DNA from: Acanthaster planci
Taxonomy: Eukaryota; Echinodermata; Asteroidea; Valvatida; Acanthasteridae
Direction of reading: 5' to 3'
NCBI RefSeq assembly: GCF_001949145.1
Contig: NW_019091487.1
Location: forward strand, 108,386-137,970
DNA: 29,585 nucleotides
The notes below the pieces were generated by a model. That model saw only the letters and a program-made list of their open reading frames with translations, did no database searches and was not told the DNA's origin. Of the stretch, positions 10,201-20,008 are shown piece after piece. A program made the position numbers and the translations under genes. How positions within the stretch are numbered: position 1 is the first letter of the stretch; every line of letters starts with the position of its first letter.

Positions 10201-13200
10201 CCTGTTGTAGGTATGCCGCAGGGTAAGTTGATCAAGCGTCAACGTCTGCCTAAGAACGACCAGGGGGACCACTGGCATTGGAAAGATCTGAACGTAGACA
10301 TCAATGTGACATTCTACGGCAAGGTCTTCCACATCACGCAGTGTGACAAGTGGACGCAGGTTAGTGTGACCCTTCAGTCACTCAAAATGTCATTGAGCAA
10401 AACGAGTTTAAGACCATAGGTTGTTCTCGGCATTTCAAATTAAAGTTATGTTTGGCTACAGTTATCTAATGTTACATCAAATTCAGCGGAATTTCCATTT
10501 CACCTCAACAGTAATCATTTTAATGTCATTCAGGTGCCCAAAATGATGCTAATTCAAAGCTTGACCTTTTTGTTAACCCAAGTTGTTCTCAATCCTTCTC
10601 CTAGGAATACATGGCCAGTGAAGGCATTGAGCTTAACCCCCCTGGGGTCTTACCATCTGACCCCTACATCGAGTCTCGCAAGGAATCGGCTGCTCTCCGC
10701 ACCTACCAGACCAAGTCCACTTTTGACAAGCTCAAGCAGTTCCTGGACCTGGACCGAAAGGTAACCTTTTTGAAGATCTTCTGAGAATTGTTCAACTGTG
10801 CTAAAATTTGGAGTGCCATCATGTGATGTTTTGGTGGTGTGTCCTTTTATCCAAATGTCGAGATCATAGATATAAATCAGAATTTAAATTCCATCATGTA
10901 GGCATTTTGTTTTAGCCAATTCAGCATTCAGAAAGTTTAAAGCATATGCTTGATTTGCATTTCTCATGTGTTTTTAGTTCAAAGGGATAAAAAGTTTGAT
11001 TGAGATTAAGGAACAACCTTCCAAGTGGAAACCAAACTTCCAAAGTTTGATGAGAACAGTAAAGATCTGTTCCTGTCAATAAAATCCGATCCTGACGTGA
11101 ACAAGTAAAATTGTTTGGTGTTCTTTATGACAATCTTCAACCATGCTACATTTAATTCCTATAACTTTTGTTTGCCCCTTTAACCAGATCAGAGCAATTG
11201 CTCTTTTATTTGTTTTAAAGGTGGCAGATATTCAGAGCATGCCTTACTTTATTCATCCTAGCTTTCAACCAATCAGGTTCCTTGCCTTTTAGGGATAGGA
11301 CTGAAAAAAATGAAACGTCTGGCCAATGACAGTCAACCATACTTTTAATCCCACCAATCAGGTGCTGCGTTTCTACAGTGTCTGGGACGATCGTGAAAGC
11401 ATGTTCGGCGAGATGCGACCATACATCATCCAGTATTATCTGGTCAATGACACCGTTGAGGTCCGGGAAGTCCATGAGCCCAATGATGGTCGCGATCCAT
11501 TCCCTCTTCTCCTCAAGCGTCAAAAGTTGCCGAAAGATCGTTACAACGTCGAATGTACGTATTGAAAAGCTTAGTTTTTAGCAAACCTTACCTTTTAAAA
11601 ATGGAAACTTTTTCTGAATGCAGAATTCCCACACTAGTACTCATTTGGATGTTCGCTCCGAACAACCCAAACAGTACGTTTACTCAAGTCTAATTGAAAG
11701 TTGATCTAGAATTTCAATAATTCATGAACAATACAAAACCCTAACTTTTAAAACCATCACAGGAAATGCATAGCCACAGTTCATTTTCCTCAAAATGGGT
11801 GGAGACAGATTACACTTTGGTATCTTTCTTCTAATTATTTCACAGCGTCTTTCCCCGCTGTCGTCATGGAGTTATCTGACCACGAGATCAAGCAATGGTG
11901 TACACCCGAGGACTTCATGATCGGCAAGAGTGTCTTCATCTATAACCGGCCCTTCTTGATCTATGATATGGACGAGTTCACACGCGCCTGGATGCACAAC
12001 AGGTACGGCATGCGTGACTTCACGCCGGTGGAGGTGACAGGACAGGCGAAGCAACTGCCGTCTCGGGTAAGGGATTTCAGACAACTCCTCTCTGTTGCCC
12101 AGTGCTGGTGAATGCTTCAAAACTACTTCACATGCATTTTTCACTGTCAAAAACACTTGTTCATTACTTTCGCCACAAATCACATTTAAGCAATAATAAA
12201 AGAATGGCAGGTCATGTACAAATAGCTTGTGGCTTCATTTAAGATCAGGGCACTTGTAATGTGTATGTCAAGACTTGTAAATAGTTGTAAAGCCTGTCAT
12301 GAGAACTTGTAGAATAGTTGACTATGCCACTCTCTTGTTAGATGTTGACATCTTTATATTTACAAATTATCAGATGTTGCCTATTGATGGTATTTTTCGT
12401 GTTTTATTGTTACTTAGTCACCATTGTTTGCAAAGATTCATCTTCCAACCAACACCTTTGGAGTTTGCCTTCAAAGAGGCCTCAGAAGTGATTTCATTGA
12501 GTCTTTACAGCTCTCGTCAACTTGTCAATGGCAGCATTTTTGAGACACTTGGTAGTAGTAATCATATTGGTCTTTTAAAATCCTTTGTGTCACATTTGAT
12601 CTAATTTTTACACGACTAAAAATGACAAATAATATTAAACCGGTCACATGGGACTGAAACCTTTGCTTCCATGGAATATCTCAATAGTCTTCCATCCCTA
12701 CAGAATTAACATTGTTTCAAAGCTCAAACAGAACTTAACTGTTTCTGGACCAATGTGGCCTTGTACCGAGTTCTAGCAACTGAGAACCTTAATGTAATTT
12801 TTATATAATCTTATTTTTCTTTCTATTCTGCAGAATCTTCCACCATACAATGGTTTTGGTTCCTTGGAAGATTCCCTGCAGTCTTGCCTGTCTCTGGTAC
12901 CCCAGCCACCCAAGAAAGACTTCATCAAGATGTTGGAGAATGACCACAAGCAGCTACGCTTTGAAGCTGTGCTGGTGAGTTTTTGGGGCCATACTTGTCA
13001 AATTACCCACCATAAATTTTATCAGTACTGTGTACCATCCATCGACTTATAAAAACAATAGATTTCTCTTTTTGACTCAACTGGTTTTATCTGAGTAAAG
13101 AAAAGATAGACAGATATTTACTCTTTTAGATTTGAGATGCTCTCAAAGCACATTTCCATTAAATCTGCACTTCAAATTATGTCACCTATTTTCCTTCACT

Positions 13201-14955
13201 TAAAACCTGTCATTCTACTCAGTTCCTGTTGTTACCCATTTCATTCAGGATTCTGTCAAGCCTGAGGATCGCGGTCGGCGTTTCATCATCTCTTACCGTC
13301 TCGCTGATGACATGGTCACCATCTTTGAGCCCCCAGTCCGCAACTCTGGCATCATCAGCGGCAAGTTCCTGGAGCCGACCCGCGTGACCAAGCCAGCCTC
13401 CACGCCTGACAACCCCGAGTTCTATGGCCCACAGGACATGTACATCGGCGCGATCATCCAGGTGTTCAGCCATCGCTTCCTGATCACCAACGCCGACAAT
13501 TACGTCCTAACCTACCTAGAGGCTCACCAGAGCGACTTCCCCGGGAGCGAGAGGACCATCGAATCCATTCGCCTGAAGAGATCACTCGGGGAGCCAGCGG
13601 CAAGAACTTCAGTCAAAGGTGCACCCATGAAGATCAAACGAAGGTGAGCTTTGTCAAAAGTTCTGCCTGTCTCTTGTCAGTTTTGTTCTTCGTTTTATAC
13701 TCAGTTCTACAAAACCTGTGTTCATGTACTTACTGTTATGTGTTACCCTTTCTGCAGCATACAGTCATGTTCACAGCTCTGCCGATTTGTTTTAACTTTA
13801 TATTTTGTTTTTTTAACGATGCAGTTCCCATCTACCCTTATACAGCTCTAATGTATAAGTCCACAGTTCTTTCTGGTGTCTCATTTCTTGTTTTGATTCT
13901 CAACTGTAGTTCTGTTTTCAGTTCTACCGTTCTATTTTGCAGCCCCCCCCCATGAGCAATACTTGAAATGACCCCTGACCTATAACCTTCTAACCTTTTT
14001 CTCCTCACCCCAGTCCCGGTGACCTCAAGAACCTGATCGAAGAAGTCAAAGCACAGCTGCGTAAGGACAACTACATCAACTTCAACTCTCTGACGGAGGC
14101 ATTCCTTCAGTATGATCGTGACCGCTCCGGTTACGTTGACATCGGAGAAGTTAAGAAGATCTGTCAGAAGCAGAACCTTCCCCTGGATGATGATCTAATG
14201 GAAGCAGTAAGCAGTTTGTCTTTCTTGAATTGAAACTGGGAAATCTAAGAGATTTAGCAAGCCTTCAAGAGGTGGGTTAAGTCAGGCTACAAGAGATGTG
14301 TCAAGCATAGACGTAAACCCAAGTCCTGAGATTTCAGTTTGGATTTCAGTCACACACTTGTCTATGGGAAATAAGTTTAGCCGTTAACCAATGGCTTGTG
14401 TAGCACCATGTATTATTGTGAGTCATAGCCAAGACTTTCAGACACGGCTGAAGACTTCAGACACATTTCTCCAGCTCCAGCAATAGCACAAGGTGTTACT
14501 ACTCTACACATATTTCCAGATTAAACTGACATGTAACAATGTTGGTTGTTGAAATAATGTTCCTTTCAAAACTTGAAAATATTTGAATCAATATTTGACA
14601 ATATTAAGGACAAGGAATTTCCAGATTGTGAGAAAGCTAGCAAAATGGAAGTTTACTGTTTTCAGCTCATACTGGTCATCTCTATAAGCCCCACTCTCTG
14701 TCGGCATCTCTTCAGTCTCCTGACGACGGACAGAGCATACTGTCCAAAACGTTGAGTTCCTCACGGTTCTTTTCAGAACCATACAGACTCACAAAAGAGA
14801 TCGTATCCTTGCATGGTGCTACCGCAAGCTTTCCACCTTACTCGTCATCTAATTTCGTTCCTTTTCTGTTTGTACAGTTGATTGCCGAGTGTGGAGGAGA
14901 CGAACAAGGAAGAATAAAGCATGCCGAGTTTATGCGATTCCTCACCTGGGATTAG
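7194..14955 (+). CDS. EFHC1: EFHC1 (myoclonin-1), DM10 and EF-hand ciliary microtubule protein, complete
   Basis: Eleven exons join in phase to 643 codons, close to the 640 of human EFHC1: 7194-7238, 9005-9226, 9730-9868, 10211-10359, 10605-10760, 11362-11554, 11846-12066, 12834-12974, 13249-13643, 14014-14206 and 14878-14955. The start [15 protein letters not shown], followed by [14 protein letters not shown] and [17 protein letters not shown], matches EFHC1 better than EFHC2. DM10 domains lie at about residues 90-195 (VLKFDAYFQ), 238-355 ([10 protein letters not shown]) and 415-520. An EF-hand loop is at 588-599 and a degenerate one near 623-636. The family (Rib72 in algae and ciliates) lies inside axonemal doublet microtubules and binds tubulin; human variants have been linked to juvenile myoclonic epilepsy. 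The ATG at 7194 was chosen from the family N-terminus and good context (A at -3, G at +4). Confidence 0.93.
7366..7700. repeat. Degenerate direct duplication in EFHC1 intron 1
   Basis: AATTTGGGGACC occurs near 7366 and again near 7607. ATGCTCAATAACTGTAGGG occurs near 7508 and near 7668, followed by TTGATGTTGTCA and CTGACGTTATCA. The spacing between homologous blocks is 160-240 bp, suggesting an old tandem duplication or two copies of one element with different deletions. Confidence 0.55.
7384..7422. repeat. Perfect 18 bp inverted repeat with 3 nt centre
   Basis: CTTATTACTACTAGTACT (7384-7401) is the exact reverse complement of 7405-7422, separated by ACT. It is built from TAC/TAG trinucleotides, so it could extrude as a cruciform or may have arisen from simple-sequence expansion. 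Confidence 0.85.
9005..9226 (+). CDS. EFHC1: EFHC1 exon 2
   Basis: Acceptor catctgcag, donor AAGAAG|gtctgt, 74 codons in phase 0. It encodes [14 protein letters not shown] and the PAHVAFDKK linker before DM10-1. The acceptor is followed at once by AAG, so use of a second acceptor three bases on is possible. Confidence 0.93.
9730..9868 (+). CDS. EFHC1: EFHC1 exon 3 (DM10-1, first half)
   Basis: Acceptor tattccacag, donor AACAGCG|gtaaga, 139 nt. It begins exactly with VLKFDAYFQ and includes [20 protein letters not shown], the core of the first DM10 domain. Confidence 0.93.
10211..10359 (+). CDS. EFHC1: EFHC1 exon 4 (DM10-1, second half)
   Basis: Acceptor cctgttgtag, donor ACGCAG|gttagt, 149 nt. 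It encodes [20 protein letters not shown] and [16 protein letters not shown], completing DM10-1. Confidence 0.93.
10605..10760 (+). CDS. EFHC1: EFHC1 exon 5 (inter-DM10 linker)
   Basis: Acceptor cttctcctag, donor CGAAAG|gtaacc, 52 codons in phase 0. It encodes [20 protein letters not shown] and [13 protein letters not shown], close to the EFHC1 linker. Confidence 0.93.
11362..11554 (+). CDS. EFHC1: EFHC1 exon 6 (DM10-2, first half)
   Basis: Acceptor caccaatcag, donor GTCGAAT|gtacgt, 193 nt. It begins [20 protein letters not shown] and contains [20 protein letters not shown]. Like exon 3, it opens with the first strand of a DM10 domain in phase 0. Confidence 0.93.
11846..12066 (+). CDS. EFHC1: EFHC1 exon 7 (DM10-2, second half)
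   Basis: Acceptor atttcacag, donor TCTCGG|gtaagg, 221 nt. It encodes [19 protein letters not shown] and [16 protein letters not shown], ending DM10-2. Confidence 0.92.
12067..12833 (+). other. EFHC1: EFHC1 intron 7
   Basis: A 767 bp intron; no repeat, RNA or exon was recognised. The same holds for intron 2 (9227-9729), intron 3 (9869-10210) and intron 5 (10761-11361). Confidence 0.6.
12834..12974 (+). CDS. EFHC1: EFHC1 exon 8
   Basis: Acceptor ctattctgcag, donor GTGCTG|gtgagt, 47 codons in phase 0. It encodes [20 protein letters not shown], a family signature before DM10-3, then KQLRFEAVL, the first strand of DM10-3. Confidence 0.93.
13249..13643 (+). CDS. EFHC1: EFHC1 exon 9 (DM10-3)
   Basis: Acceptor ttcattcag, donor CGAAG|gtgagc, 395 nt. 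It holds most of DM10-3 ([53 protein letters not shown]) and a basic linker. Its GC content is higher than the flanking introns. Confidence 0.93.
13644..14013 (+). other. EFHC1: EFHC1 intron 9, rich in acceptor-like CAG sites
   Basis: A 370 bp intron with a recurring CAGTTCT/CAGCTCT motif after pyrimidine runs, including ttctgcag, gttttcag and attttgcag, and a C9 run near 13943-13951. Only the acceptor at 14011-14013 keeps the family sequence. Confidence 0.5.
14014..14206 (+). CDS. EFHC1: EFHC1 exon 10 (EF-hand)
   Basis: Acceptor ctcaccccag, donor GAAGCA|gtaagc, 193 nt. It encodes a helix and a full EF-hand loop, [12 protein letters not shown], at 14114-14149, with oxygen ligands at loop positions 1, 3, 5, 9 and 12 and Gly at 6. 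Confidence 0.92.
14207..14877 (+). other. EFHC1: EFHC1 intron 10
   Basis: A 671 bp intron that carries cassette copy B at 14719-14784. The rest shows nothing recognisable. Confidence 0.55.
14719..14784 (+). repeat. Dispersed cassette copy B: hammerhead-like core plus histone-like 3' stem-loop
   Basis: CTGACGA (14720-14726) matches the conserved hammerhead 5' core CUGANGA. It is followed by a perfect 6 bp stem GGACAG/CTGTCC (14728-14733 with 14740-14745) and AAAAC, where the ribozyme core would be GAAA. After GTTGAG comes GGTTCT-TTTC-AGAACC (14765-14780), which differs from the animal histone mRNA stem-loop by one base pair. The copy lies in EFHC1 intron 10, on the sense strand. Confidence 0.62.
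14878..14955 (+). CDS. EFHC1: EFHC1 exon 11 with stop codon
   Basis: Acceptor gtttgtacag; 25 codons and TAG at 14953-14955. It encodes a second, degenerate EF-hand ([12 protein letters not shown], Gly at position 1) and ends FMRFLTWD. Confidence 0.92.
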   Translation: MIAECGGDEQGRIKHAEFMRFLTWD

Positions 14956-16045
14956 AACAGCCAACAATGGCACAGTACTGGATTGGGAACAGCCACTGCT
15001 ATAAAATTGCATCAGTCATAAAGCAGAGGATGCTTGACTTAAAGCATCTGACGTATGATAACTAAATTGAAGCTTGATTTGTGGCAGACACTTGTTGCAT
15101 CAAGTTTAGAGTAACCGCACTTTCTCTGCATTTAATTTGGTGTTTTGCATTGACACTCCATCAAAATGAGGAATGCACTTTCAAAAAAATCTTGTCAAAT
15201 TTTGTAGTTGAAACCAAGCCCTTAGTTCAGCTGTAAGACAGAGATTAAGGCCACGCAGTCGTCAAGACTTATTCTCAGAAAGGCAGCCTCTTAAGTTGGA
15301 AATTATCAGTAAAAACATATTATCTGTATTTGGCAGAACTTTGAGGTAACATGGCAAACCCAGTCTGATTTTACAATAATACCATCATTTCTAACCACAA
15401 TTATCACATGGTTGTCAAGTACAGAACAGCTCTGTCAACTTATTCCTCATTCTGACTGAGCAAAGCATGCATGCACCAGAATTCGTGACCATTTTCACAT
15501 TCAACTGGCTAAGAAAGATCTACATTGGTGGGAAAAGCTTTGTTGGAAAGATTTTTTCCTCAAGTTTTGAGAAAGCTTGAGCAAAACAAATCCAAAGTAC
15601 ATGTACAATTTCTTTCAATGCATTCGTATACAGTACTCTTCACACGCTAGAAAATACTGTATTTTCAAAGTGCAGCATGCGAGTCAATAAATTATTTGGT
15701 GTGAATTCTGCATTTTTCTGCTAACAGCAAGGATTCTATTTCCAAGAGACGTCTGGAATTCAAATGAAATGGTATAATATTGTGGTTCCATTGTTTATAG
15801 TTTGTAAATACATGTATTTTTAAGAATGTTTTGATGTTTTCCCCACTGTATAAAATGTCAGGAGTGTTCAAGAAATATTGTGTAAAGCTCTGAAAAATTC
15901 AAAGTCTGTTTCAAAACCTACAAAATGGATTAATTTTCATAGTGATTTGCACTCGCATAACTTTCCGTCCATTATCACTTTCTAATAAATTCCGTCCACA
16001 CTGTATGGTCCAAAAGAATGTGTGTTGCAAGATACAATAAAAAAT
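14956..16045 (+). other. EFHC1: EFHC1 3' UTR with candidate poly(A) signals
   Basis: An AT-rich region without a reading frame. AATAAA occurs at 15686-15691, 15984-15989 and 16036-16041. A Pumilio-type TGTAAATA lies near 15802-15809. Which poly(A) site is used cannot be decided from sequence. Confidence 0.5.
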
Positions 16046-18176
16046 GGTTTACTTTGAATTCAGGAGGCTGTGTGTTTGTGTTCATACTTTGCCCATCTTA
16101 CTATGAATTCAAACCCAGATCAGAGAGACAAAAAGTAGACAGAATAAGGCAAGTACCACACTGCCTACATGACCATGCAACCTCAGTGAGAGATGTCTTA
16201 CAACATTCACTCACAATTACAATCATTTTTCAACTTTTGAAAGTCAAAGTCTACGACTAGTACCTGAAAGAGGGAATTGAAATGAGAGACTTAGAGATGC
16301 TTGGTGGTGGTAAACAAGCGGTTCTTTCTCCACAGTTGCGCATGCTCAGAGCACAAGGGACCAGTTTGTCAGCTGCCACCAAGTATCTAAAAGTCCCCCA
16401 TTGAGATCATAATATCCTGCATGGATGCATAGAGACACAAATTTTGTGAGAGCAATATTTAAAGGATTCCTTTCCGTGAAGAGACGTAATGAAGAACAGT
16501 GGGAAACAAATGGTCTGGAAACAGAAGAGAGAAAAACCAAACTCGATCTTCCAAACTGAGTGGTATATTTATTGATTAGAAATAAACATCAATCCATCTC
16601 AGATTAATTTATACTATCCATACAATGATTGATTTTTCCCATTATTTCACTTTCTGTCATTTTTCCATCATGACTTTTTTTTTCATGTTTTACAATACGA
16701 AACAGAAGGGAAAAACCAAATATAATTTCCACTCTACAATCCCAGCCTTCACCGCTGAGGAAACACAGGTGGTAACAATTTTATACACATAGGCATTTAT
16801 CCCAAACCTTTTCACCAGAGGGCGCTTTCTCAAAACAGCAGCACAGAGGACTGGGCACCGTTATGGTTTGCAAGAGTTTTTGATCCCTCCAGAAGTACAT
16901 AAATTTCAGAGTTGATAAACACTGGGCAAAATTTACTTGCCTAAACATTTGCTCAGAATTCAAATGGTAAAAATGCTCCATAAGCTGTTCATTGGCCATC
17001 ATCAAAAGCGCCCCCTATTGACCATTTCCTGAAAGTCTTATTGCTGGCATACCCTTGTCATCCAATCTGGTCAGTCAATGTTTGTAAGTCTGACAACACC
17101 ACAACTTGTTTCACCCAAAACTCCTGAAAAACACAAGACCTTTAGCCCAATATTGAAAAACAAAGCCCCCAATAAAGTAAATCCTACTTTCACAATATCA
17201 CAATGGTAACATACTGAACGTATGTGTTTCGTATTTACAAACTTGATTCCACATAAGCCACATTCACATTCTGTTGGTCGAATCTCACTTAAAGTTGGCA
17301 CCAAATTACACCTCTTCTAAAAACATCCTGGATGTTTTGTAAAATCATGACTCACACAAACAACACAGGATCTTTTTATTTTTTTTTTCTTTAAACACAT
17401 TAACAAATTAAAAATGGACCACAGACATGGATCAAACAAGTTAAAAATTGAATTTATGGATGGACGAAACAATGCAATATTTCTGACAGGAAGAAAAACC
17501 CCAGTAGTATGCGCTGGCAAACCTGTAAAGCTTTCCAATCATCAGACAATGTGGCATCTTTCAAGAAGAATCATTACTTGACCATTACCCCAACACATTC
17601 CTTGAGTTAAGGCACCAGTACATATGGTCCTTTATGCACGGTCACATCCCTTCAAGTTTCAAAGAAGTAATCCACCCGACTGTAATCACACTGATCTCCT
17701 GGTCTCCACACTCTGCTAGGACCATTAAGACTTGTCAACCTCAAATCTCTCCTTTTTCACAGAAATGTGAAATATCCATGTTTCAGTTGACACTTTCAAA
17801 AGAAATCATGACAGATCTTCTCTTTTACCATTTTCTGTACTTTGGATTCAAACAATATGGACACTCACTTAACATGTATATCGGCATTTTGTCCAAAAAC
17901 AAAAAACAGTAAATAACTACAGCTTTGGTCACTTTTTATCTGGGTACCTTTCTCAGCTTCAAGCACTCACAAAAATCTGACAATAAAAATTAACCGTCAG
18001 TGTGATGGAACCACTGAGCCACACAAAAAATTTCAAGAATCCATACATAAAAATTTCTAACAAACATCACATATCTACCAATAAAGAGTTTACTCCCCAA
18101 AACAAGGCCTGGTTCAAATTATAAATTACAGTCGAGTTGTATCAGAAAGTATAAATAGATTTTACTCAATCACTGA

Positions 18177-18222
18177 TTTTCTTTTTCTTTTCTTTTTTTT
18201 TTGGTTTTTTCTTCTTTTTTGT
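18177..18222. repeat. T/C-rich low-complexity tract
   Basis: Runs of T broken by single C or G. On the minus strand this is an A-rich tract within the presumed NCOA 3' UTR. Confidence 0.75.
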
Positions 18223-18537
18223 TAAGTTTTTAAAGATGAACTTTGCAAGGATTTTGATGATCATGTGTAATTCAGGCACTATTTCGATTGACAGTCTCAT
18301 CTTGTTCAATTCAATCTTTACAATTTCCAAATGAATCCAAAATTTAGGGCAAAACGATATGAATTGGAGGCTCATCTGCAAGTCAACTTTTAGTACATGT
18401 ACAACGGATCTAAAGATAAGTCAGTATAAAGAGATATCTGATTAAATAAAGCCAACACGCACAGAATCAGAGAAAACGAAAGTTATGCAATATATAATTT
18501 TATCGTCTAATGTTGGGGATGTGGTTTTTGAACTTTG

Positions 18538-18644
18538 TTAACCCTTTCACGGCGGGATTATTTTGACCGCGACTGCTGGGCTGTGGTATCCCTTGAATAG
18601 AGGGCTTTGTCCAGCAGGCCCCATTGAACCAGCAAAGGGGTTAA
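18538..18644. mobile_element. Small TTAA-flanked piggyBac-like MITE candidate
   Basis: TTAA at 18538-18541 and 18641-18644 flank a 99 bp unit that starts CCCTTTCACGG and whose other end reads CCCCTTTGCTGG on the opposite strand. TTAA target duplication with CCCTTT-type ends is the pattern of piggyBac elements. An inner CTGCTGG/CCAGCAG pair allows a hairpin. There is no coding capacity. Confidence 0.5.
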
Positions 18645-19088
18645 TGGTGTCCTTAAAAAGTTCCAGCAACCCAACAGCACTTGGCAGCACATGAGCAAAT
18701 AAACAACAACTACAAAAATAACTGAAACAATTACAATAAACTGATGAAGGAAAACAGCCCCCCAAAAGCCGTAGGACAACTTGGAAATGGGGAAAAATTG
18801 GAATTAGAAAAGAGCTTGGCTCAGGATCCTGGAAAATACCTGATCTTAGAATGGATTATCAAAAAAAGTCATTTGTGTTTATCTCATATGACTTCTGTTG
18901 TTGAAATGTACATGTACTTGTCTAAAAGTGCAAGGCACATAAATGTCTTGTCAGCTCTCTTAACATTTTGTGCTGGAAACAGCTTTTTCAGAATCTCCAA
19001 ATTTTTTACCTCAAAAATCAGAAGAGATCCTCCAATCTTAAAGTTCTTCAAATCAATCCCAATTAAATGACTCCTTGAGTGTTGTGTG

Positions 19089-19124
19089 ATATATATATAT
19101 GAATAGATATATATATATATATAT
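19089..19124. repeat. AT dinucleotide microsatellite
   Basis: Two AT runs (about 19089-19100 and 19107-19124) interrupted by GAATAG. Confidence 0.85.
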
Positions 19125-19939
19125 GTTTGTATAATACAGAACAGAGCCGGCCAAATCTAGTTTAAAGTGGTTACTGTGTTACTGGACATATCTGATTGGT
19201 TGGACTGAGGAATTCCTGAACCAGTTCAAACTTGTTCTCAGAACAAAGTGTGCCATCAAGTGCCAGAAACATGATCTGAATGTGCTCTCCTTGCTGTGCT
19301 CAGGCTGCTGACCGGGACAAACCAGTCAGATCCGGTTCCCCCTAATTTCAATATAAAAAAAAACAGCACTACATTGGACCAGACAGACGCAATCAACCCA
19401 GTTCCCCACAAAAAAAGGTCATCCAAACACAACCCAACCCCCTTAAATTTCTGATTAGTATATATTCCACGTTTATGTACAACCCTTTTCTTCATGTTGT
19501 CTTTTTGTTTGCTGTGAAATTCCATCTGTACACTATACAGCATTGATATTAAATCAGTGAGTGGACAACTAGAATTTCAATGACTCGGTTGGCACAATCT
19601 ACACAACTTTATATATACCATTATTTAACAAACAATAATATACATCTCAGTAATAAAACACAATCAAAGTAGATTTTTTTTAATTTTCCATACTGTAAAA
19701 TGTCTTTATATGATCATGTGCCTAAAATACAAGAAAAGGATTTGTACACAGTGGATAGGGTGGGGGCAAAGGAAGGCATGACAAAAAAACAAAGCAAGTT
19801 GAACAATTCTGATTCAACCAAGCTTGCTATCACAATTTAATATCCATCTGTCATCCAAAACACGATGTGTTTCCTTGTGATCACTTGGCTGAAAAGATGA
19901 CCGAACAACTCCGTCTTCTGTTTGGTTTGTTTTTTCTTT

Positions 19940-20008
19940 TTATTCAAGTAGAAGTTTCTGCAAGAGGCTGTTGGACTTGCCATCTCCTTCTCCACTTTCT
20001 TGTTGGTT
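19940..20008 (-). CDS. NCOA: NCOA last coding exon with C-terminal LXXLL box
   Basis: Acceptor cttccccaacag; 22 codons and TAA (19942-19940). It encodes NQQESGEGDGKSNSLLQKLL and then LE. LQKLL is an LXXLL receptor-binding box, placed as in SRC-1a (ending SLLQQLLTE). Confidence 0.86.
   Translation of the reverse strand, partial: NQQESGEGDGKSNSLLQKLLLE

Larger units (their letters stand above)
16046..19939 (-). other. Tail-to-tail spacer, probably including a long NCOA 3' UTR
   Basis: 3.9 kb with no exon-like frame. On the minus strand AATAAA occurs at 17380-17375 and 16573-16568, giving possible NCOA 3' UTRs of about 2.6 or 3.4 kb. A minus-strand Pumilio-type TGTAAATA lies near 17232. The stretch also holds a pyrimidine-rich tract at 18177-18222, a TTAA-flanked miniature element at 18538-18644 and an AT dinucleotide tract at 19089-19124. 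Confidence 0.45.
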
